Shown here: in pieces, positions 6,753 to 9,442 of the stretch | How positions within the stretch are numbered: the stretch's first letter is position 1 | Layout: each line of letters opens with the position of its first letter | Assembly: GCA_022865555.1 (NCBI GenBank) | Contig: JALHTD010000007.1 | Span: forward strand, 1 to 9,442 | Source of the DNA: Thermoanaerobaculaceae bacterium | GTDB taxonomy: Bacteria; Acidobacteriota; Thermoanaerobaculia; Thermoanaerobaculales; Thermoanaerobaculaceae | DNA: 9,442 bases | Direction of reading: 5' to 3' | The notes under the pieces: model-generated | What the model was told of the DNA's origin: nothing | Databases searched by the model: none | What the model saw: the letters and a program-made list of their open reading frames with translations, nothing else | Position numbers and translations under genes: made by a program

Positions 6753-7275
6753 CGTCGTCGAACAGACCGCGTGGTGGGTCGAGCACGACCGCGCGTGCCG
6801 GCAGGTCGACCCTCACGACAATGGCGGAAACGAAAGGCACCAGCACCTCTCCCCCGGCCGCCGCCACCACGAGCAGGGCGCCACCGGGCCCCGTCTGCAT
6901 CTCCGTGATCTCACCCAGCACGGTGCCGTCGGCAAGCTGGCAGCGACAGCCGACAAGCTCGTGCTCGTAGTAGTAGTTCTCGGGAAGCTGGGAGCGCTCC
7001 TGGGCGGGGTGGAAGAGCCAAAGGCCGCGCCAGCCTTCGATCTCGTTGCGGTCACGGATACCGACGAAGCTGAGCAGCCAATCCCCTTTGTGCGAGCGCA
7101 CCTGGTGCACGACCTTGTGGAACTCGGGGGACTCGCGCCCGATGCCGACCTCCACGCCAGGCACCAGGCGCTCGGGGAAGTCGGTCACGGTCTCGACGGC
7201 GACCTCCCCGTGTATGCCGTGGGGCCGGCGAACGCGCCCCACCGCCAGCCAGCTGGCTTCGGGGCGGTCTTCCAT
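6742..7275 (-). CDS. rimM: 16S rRNA processing / 30S maturation factor RimM
   Basis: RimM binds S19 and helps mature the 30S head. The 177-residue protein has the N-terminal RimM barrel (VGRVRRPHGIHGEVAV, 12-27), the linker motif YYYEHELVG (101-109) and a C-terminal PRC barrel (about 105-172, with LADGTVLGEI and the final VVLDPPRGLF). Length is typical. ATG 7275 follows the khpA TAG with no gap (TAGATG), and no good ribosome-binding site is present, so it is probably translated by coupling to khpA. It overlaps trmD by 11 nt, as rimM and trmD often lie together. Confidence 0.95.
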   Translation of the reverse strand: MEDRPEASWLAVGRVRRPHGIHGEVAVETVTDFPERLVPGVEVGIGRESPEFHKVVHQVRSHKGDWLLSFVGIRDRNEIEGWRGLWLFHPAQERSQLPENYYYEHELVGCRCQLADGTVLGEITEMQTGPGGALLVVAAAGGEVLVPFVSAIVVRVDLPARAVVLDPPRGLFDDDAL

Positions 7276-7506
7276 CTACTCGAGGATCTCGAGCACGAAA
7301 CGCCTGCGCACCTTCATGCCGGCCGCGGCCAGCAGGGTGCGGACGGCACGTGCGGTCTTGCCCTGCTTTCCGATCACCTTGCCGAGGTCTTCGGTGGCAA
7401 CACGCAGCTCGAGCACGGTGGTCTGTTCGCCCTGCACCTCGCGCACCTGAACCTTGTCGGGTTGGTCGACGAGCGCCTTCGCGATCTGTTCGACGAGCTC
7501 TTTCAT
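7276..7506 (-). CDS. khpA: KH-domain RNA-binding protein KhpA
   Basis: A 76-residue single KH domain with the [14 protein letters not shown] motif (42-55), whose IGKQG contains the GxxG loop that contacts RNA. The protein family (KhpA/YlqC) acts as an RNA chaperone, in some bacteria with KhpB in cell division and elongation control. Its place between rpsP and rimM is the usual one. ATG 7506 has a strong GGGAGG (7512-7517) five bases upstream. The stop TAG touches the rimM ATG. Partner KhpB is not in the window. Confidence 0.94.
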   Translation of the reverse strand: MKELVEQIAKALVDQPDKVQVREVQGEQTTVLELRVATEDLGKVIGKQGKTARAVRTLLAAAGMKVRRRFVLEILE

Positions 7507-7538
7507 GCGCGCCTCCCGTTCAGCACTCTGCAGCAGTT

Positions 7539-7775
7539 TCAGTTCTTGGCCTGGTTGAGCAAGCTCTTGACGGTCGGGGAAAGCTGGGCTCCGCGCGCCA
7601 CCCAGTACTCGATCCGTTCGCGGTCGAGCCGGAACTCAACCGGCTCGCTGCGGGGATTGTAGAAACCCACCTCTTCCAGCACCGCCGCGGTCGGGGTCTG
7701 CTTGCGATCGGAGACCACCACACGGTACACGGGGCGCTTGCTGGAGCCCATTCGCCGCAGTCGAATCATCAGCAT
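7539..7775 (-). CDS. rpsP: 30S ribosomal protein S16
   Basis: S16 is an early-assembly 30S protein. The 78-residue product has the family core: [18 protein letters not shown], the [12 protein letters not shown] motif (34-45) and the tail [20 protein letters not shown] 7775 is preferred because AAGGAG lies about 8 nt upstream; an ATG two codons later (7769) is possible but less well spaced. The gene lies 73 nt downstream of ffh behind a leader with two inverted repeats and a TACAAT box, and 32 nt before khpA. Confidence 0.97.
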   Translation of the reverse strand: MLMIRLRRMGSSKRPVYRVVVSDRKQTPTAAVLEEVGFYNPRSEPVEFRLDRERIEYWVARGAQLSPTVKSLLNQAKN

Positions 7776-7798
7776 CGAACTCTCTCCTTGCCTTCCTC

Positions 7799-7817
7799 TT
7801 CGCGGCCGAACCGCGAA
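7799..7817 (-). promoter_or_regulatory. Perfect 7-bp hairpin in the rpsP leader
   Basis: TTCGCGG-TTCGG-CCGCGAA on the minus strand: a 7-bp stem with a five-base loop, ending a few bases before the purine-rich rpsP ribosome-binding region. No U tract follows, so it is unlikely to be a simple terminator. It could stabilise the rpsP message or act as a leader element. Confidence 0.45.
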
Positions 7818-7819
7818 CG

Positions 7820-7838
7820 CGCATTGTAGCAGAATGCG
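7820..7838 (-). promoter_or_regulatory. Inverted repeat containing a candidate extended -10 box before rpsP
   Basis: CGCATT-CTGCTAC-AATGCG on the minus strand is a perfect six-base inverted repeat. The centre and right arm include TGCTACAAT, which matches an extended -10 (TGn plus TACAAT, positions 7823-7828). No -35 is seen at the right spacing. The repeat could be an operator over an internal promoter or a weak end structure for ffh. Confidence 0.4.
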
Positions 7839-7848
7839 TTTTCGCTCT

Positions 7849-9168
7849 CTACAAGCCCATCGAGCGCAGTACCTTGCGCGGGTCGCCGCTGCTCAGGCGC
7901 TTGACCATGCGCTTCATCTCGCCGTACTGGCGAAGGAGGCGGTTGACCTCCTCCACCGTGGTCCCAGCGCCGCGGGCGATGCGCTTGCGCCGCGAGCCGT
8001 TGATGACCTCCGGGTGCCGCCGCTCCTTGGGGGTCATCGAGCAGATGATCGCCTCGAAGCGGACCAGCTTCCTGTCGTCCACCTGCGGAGCCTTGAGCGC
8101 CTTGGCGCCCGGCATCAGGTCCACGAGCTGGTCGAGCAGCCCGCCGCCCCGCATCTGCTTGAGCTGGTCGCGCAGGTCGTCGAGGTCGAACCCCTCCTTC
8201 TTCAGCTTGCGCTCGAGCTCCGCGGCCTTCTTCTCATCGACGACGGCTTGGGCCTTCTCGAAGAACGTCGCCATGTCGCCGAGGCCCAGGATGCGCGCGG
8301 CCATGCGGTCGGGGTGGAAGAGCTCGAGGTCCTCCAGCCGCTCCCCCACCCCGGCAAAGCGGATAGGTTTGCCCGCCACCGAGACCACCGAGAGGGCGGC
8401 GCCGCCGCGCGCGTCGCCGTCGAGCTTGGTGAGGATGACACCGGACAGCGGCAGACGCGCCGCGAACGCCTCCGCCTGGCGCACCGCGTCCTGCCCGGTC
8501 ATCGCGTCCGCCACGAACAGCACCTCGCTGGGCGCGAGGATCCCGTGCAGCTCGGCAAGCTCGGCCATCAGCTCCTCGTCCACGTGCAGGCGGCCCGCGG
8601 TATCGAAGAGGATCACCTCGAACCCCTTGCGGCGCGCCTCCACGAGGGCCGCGCGGGCGATCTCGGGGGGCGAGGGCCAGGCACGGGTGTCGAGCACCGG
8701 CAGCCCGGCCTGCGCTCCGAGCTGCTCGAGCTGCTCGCGCGCCGCCGGGCGCTGGGTGTCGGCGGGGACGAGCAGCACGTGCTTGCCCAGCTTGCTCTTG
8801 ATGAACACCCCGACCTTGGCGGCCGTGGTCGTCTTGCCGGTGCCCTGGAGACCCACCAGCATGATCGGTGCGGGGAACCCCTTGAACTTGAGCGGGCGCT
8901 CCTCTCCCCCGAGCAGGCGGGTGAGCTCCTCGTGCACGATCTTGAGGACCTGCTGAGCCGGCGAGAGCGAGGTCAGGACTTCCTTGCCGAGCGCGCGCTC
9001 ACGCACCCTGCTTGTGAAGTCCTTCACAACAGGGAGTGCCACGTCGGCCGCCAGCAGCGCGCGCCGGATCTCCGCGAGCGCATCGTCGACGTGCCTTTCG
9101 GTGAGGTGCCCCTCCCCCCGCAGGGTCTTGAACACCTTCTGCAGCCGTTCCGAGATCGCCTCGAGCAT
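7849..9168 (-). CDS. ffh: Signal recognition particle GTPase Ffh (SRP54)
   Basis: Ffh binds 4.5S/SRP RNA and signal sequences of nascent membrane proteins and docks with FtsY at the inner membrane. The 439-residue protein has the N domain with RRALLAADVALPVV (35-48), the P-loop GLQGTGKTTT (106-115), the G2-region DTQRPAA (137-143), DTAGR (189-193), TKLDGDARGGAALS (247-260) and GVGERLEDLELF (273-284), then the M domain with LGLGDMATFFEKAQ and the RNA-binding INGSRRKRIARGAGTT (389-404). Length is close to the family norm. ATG 9168 gives the standard N-terminus (MLEAISERLQKVF); an in-frame extension to 9309 is not protein-like. GGGAGG lies three bases before the start and may be controlled by RNA structure in the leader. 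No ylxM precedes it within the window, and the gap to rpsP is 73 nt. Confidence 0.97.
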   Translation of the reverse strand: MLEAISERLQKVFKTLRGEGHLTERHVDDALAEIRRALLAADVALPVVKDFTSRVRERALGKEVLTSLSPAQQVLKIVHEELTRLLGGEERPLKFKGFPAPIMLVGLQGTGKTTTAAKVGVFIKSKLGKHVLLVPADTQRPAAREQLEQLGAQAGLPVLDTRAWPSPPEIARAALVEARRKGFEVILFDTAGRLHVDEELMAELAELHGILAPSEVLFVADAMTGQDAVRQAEAFAARLPLSGVILTKLDGDARGGAALSVVSVAGKPIRFAGVGERLEDLELFHPDRMAARILGLGDMATFFEKAQAVVDEKKAAELERKLKKEGFDLDDLRDQLKQMRGGGLLDQLVDLMPGAKALKAPQVDDRKLVRFEAIICSMTPKERRHPEVINGSRRKRIARGAGTTVEEVNRLLRQYGEMKRMVKRLSSGDPRKVLRSMGL

Positions 9169-9442
9169 GCCCCTCCCAGGGAGGTGGAGTCTACCTCCCC
9201 ATGGCCCACCCCTCAAACATGTGTTCTCTAGACTCCACTGCGTGGATGCTTTTTCTTGCCCGGCGGGCTTACCACCCCGCCCCCGTTCGCAAGGGGCCAC
9301 CCGCGGCACCGGAGGTTTGAAAGCCCCCCTTCCTGAACGCGCTTGCGAGGCGTAGCGAAGCTGGAGTCCTAGCCCGGCCGAACCGTTCTTCCAGACCCCT
9401 CCAGGAACGAGTGGGTGGGGGTGAAATCCGCCCCGCGGGCGA
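9169..9442. other. ffh upstream region without a convincing gene, rich in GC hairpins
   Basis: No reading frame here has protein-like composition with a start. Besides the repeats at the ffh start, minus- or plus-strand RNA could form GGCGGG/CCCGCC (9262-9281) and CCCC/GGGG (9281-9296) hairpins. The stretch CGCTTGCGAGGCGTAGCGAAG (about 9340-9360) has the look of a dispersed intergenic repeat. I compared it by eye with SRP RNA, RNase P, tmRNA, 5S and tRNA cores and found no match. The promoter of the operon may lie here or beyond the window edge; I see no convincing -35/-10 pair. Confidence 0.4.
9179..9238 (-). promoter_or_regulatory. Mutually exclusive inverted repeats at the ffh ribosome-binding site
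   Basis: A perfect 10-bp repeat pairs GTGGAGTCTA (9184-9193) with TAGACTCCAC (9229-9238) across a 35-base loop. A competing 7-bp stem pairs GGGAGGT (9179-9185) with ACCTCCC (9193-9199). The 9179-9184 segment is also complementary to the GGGAGG Shine-Dalgarno of ffh (9172-9177), so a short CCTC/GAGG hairpin could hide it. The first two cannot form together. The pairings are seen directly; a switching role is inference. Confidence 0.5.

Noticed and set aside
7702..9231. Plus-strand open frame of over 500 codons opposite ffh and rpsP
   Set aside because: It is antisense to the well-conserved ffh and rpsP, and is rich in Arg/His/Leu/Glu as expected from codon shadows in GC-rich DNA. No domain is seen.
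9169..9309. N-terminal extension of Ffh to 9309
   Set aside because: The extra residues are not like any Ffh N-terminus, and the normal MLEAISERLQ start has its own purine-rich ribosome-binding site.
9239..9442. SRP RNA, RNase P RNA, tmRNA or tRNA upstream of ffh
   Set aside because: None of the conserved core sequences of these RNAs could be found on either strand by eye.

Overview
The window is high-GC bacterial chromosome holding two gene blocks that converge near position 2,100-2,175. Nothing in it looks phage- or plasmid-like, and I see no CRISPR array, tRNA, rRNA or insertion sequence. The gene order and protein styles (the S16 start [10 protein letters not shown], a large Pro-rich TPR protein after rnhB, a cluster of L,D-transpeptidases) suggest an environmental Gram-negative such as an Acidobacteriota or a deltaproteobacterial/myxobacterial lineage. 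That placement is a guess from gene style, not a phylogenetic result.

Right block (minus strand, read from 9168 down to 2175): ffh, rpsP, khpA, rimM, trmD, rplS, rnhB and a 912-residue TPR protein. This is the widely conserved SRP / ribosomal protein S16-L19 / tRNA-methyltransferase operon. It joins co-translational targeting (Ffh), two ribosomal proteins, a 16S maturation factor (RimM), an RNA chaperone (KhpA), m1G37 tRNA methylation (TrmD) and RNase HII. rimM, trmD and rnhB are packed tightly onto the preceding gene (abutting TAG-ATG, an 11-nt overlap, a GTGA overlap). The two ribosomal protein genes instead sit behind short leaders with good Shine-Dalgarno sequences and candidate -10 boxes. 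That fits a need for much more S16 and L19 than RimM and TrmD. The 274 bases upstream of ffh hold no convincing gene but contain strong inverted repeats, including mutually exclusive pairings right at the ffh ribosome-binding site.

Left block (plus strand, 2-2079): the end of a helical protein, then three consecutive YkuD-fold (L,D-transpeptidase family) reading frames. The first YkuD frame is in the same reading frame as the helical protein and is separated from it only by a TAG codon. The peptide encoded between the TAG and the nearest GTG also looks like YkuD domain, so the two pieces are probably one gene interrupted by a TGG-to-TAG change. The second is a membrane-anchored enzyme with the full HG...THGC motif. 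The third is secreted and keeps YkuD-like ends but has no cysteine in its mature part, so it is probably a non-catalytic relative. The block most likely concerns cell-envelope peptidoglycan cross-linking or anchoring.

Between the blocks (2080-2174) lies a two-tier purine/pyrimidine hairpin that probably terminates transcription from both sides. No wholly new system is evident. The best leads are the interrupted transpeptidase, the catalytically dead YkuD homologue and the structured leaders of ffh, rpsP and rplS.
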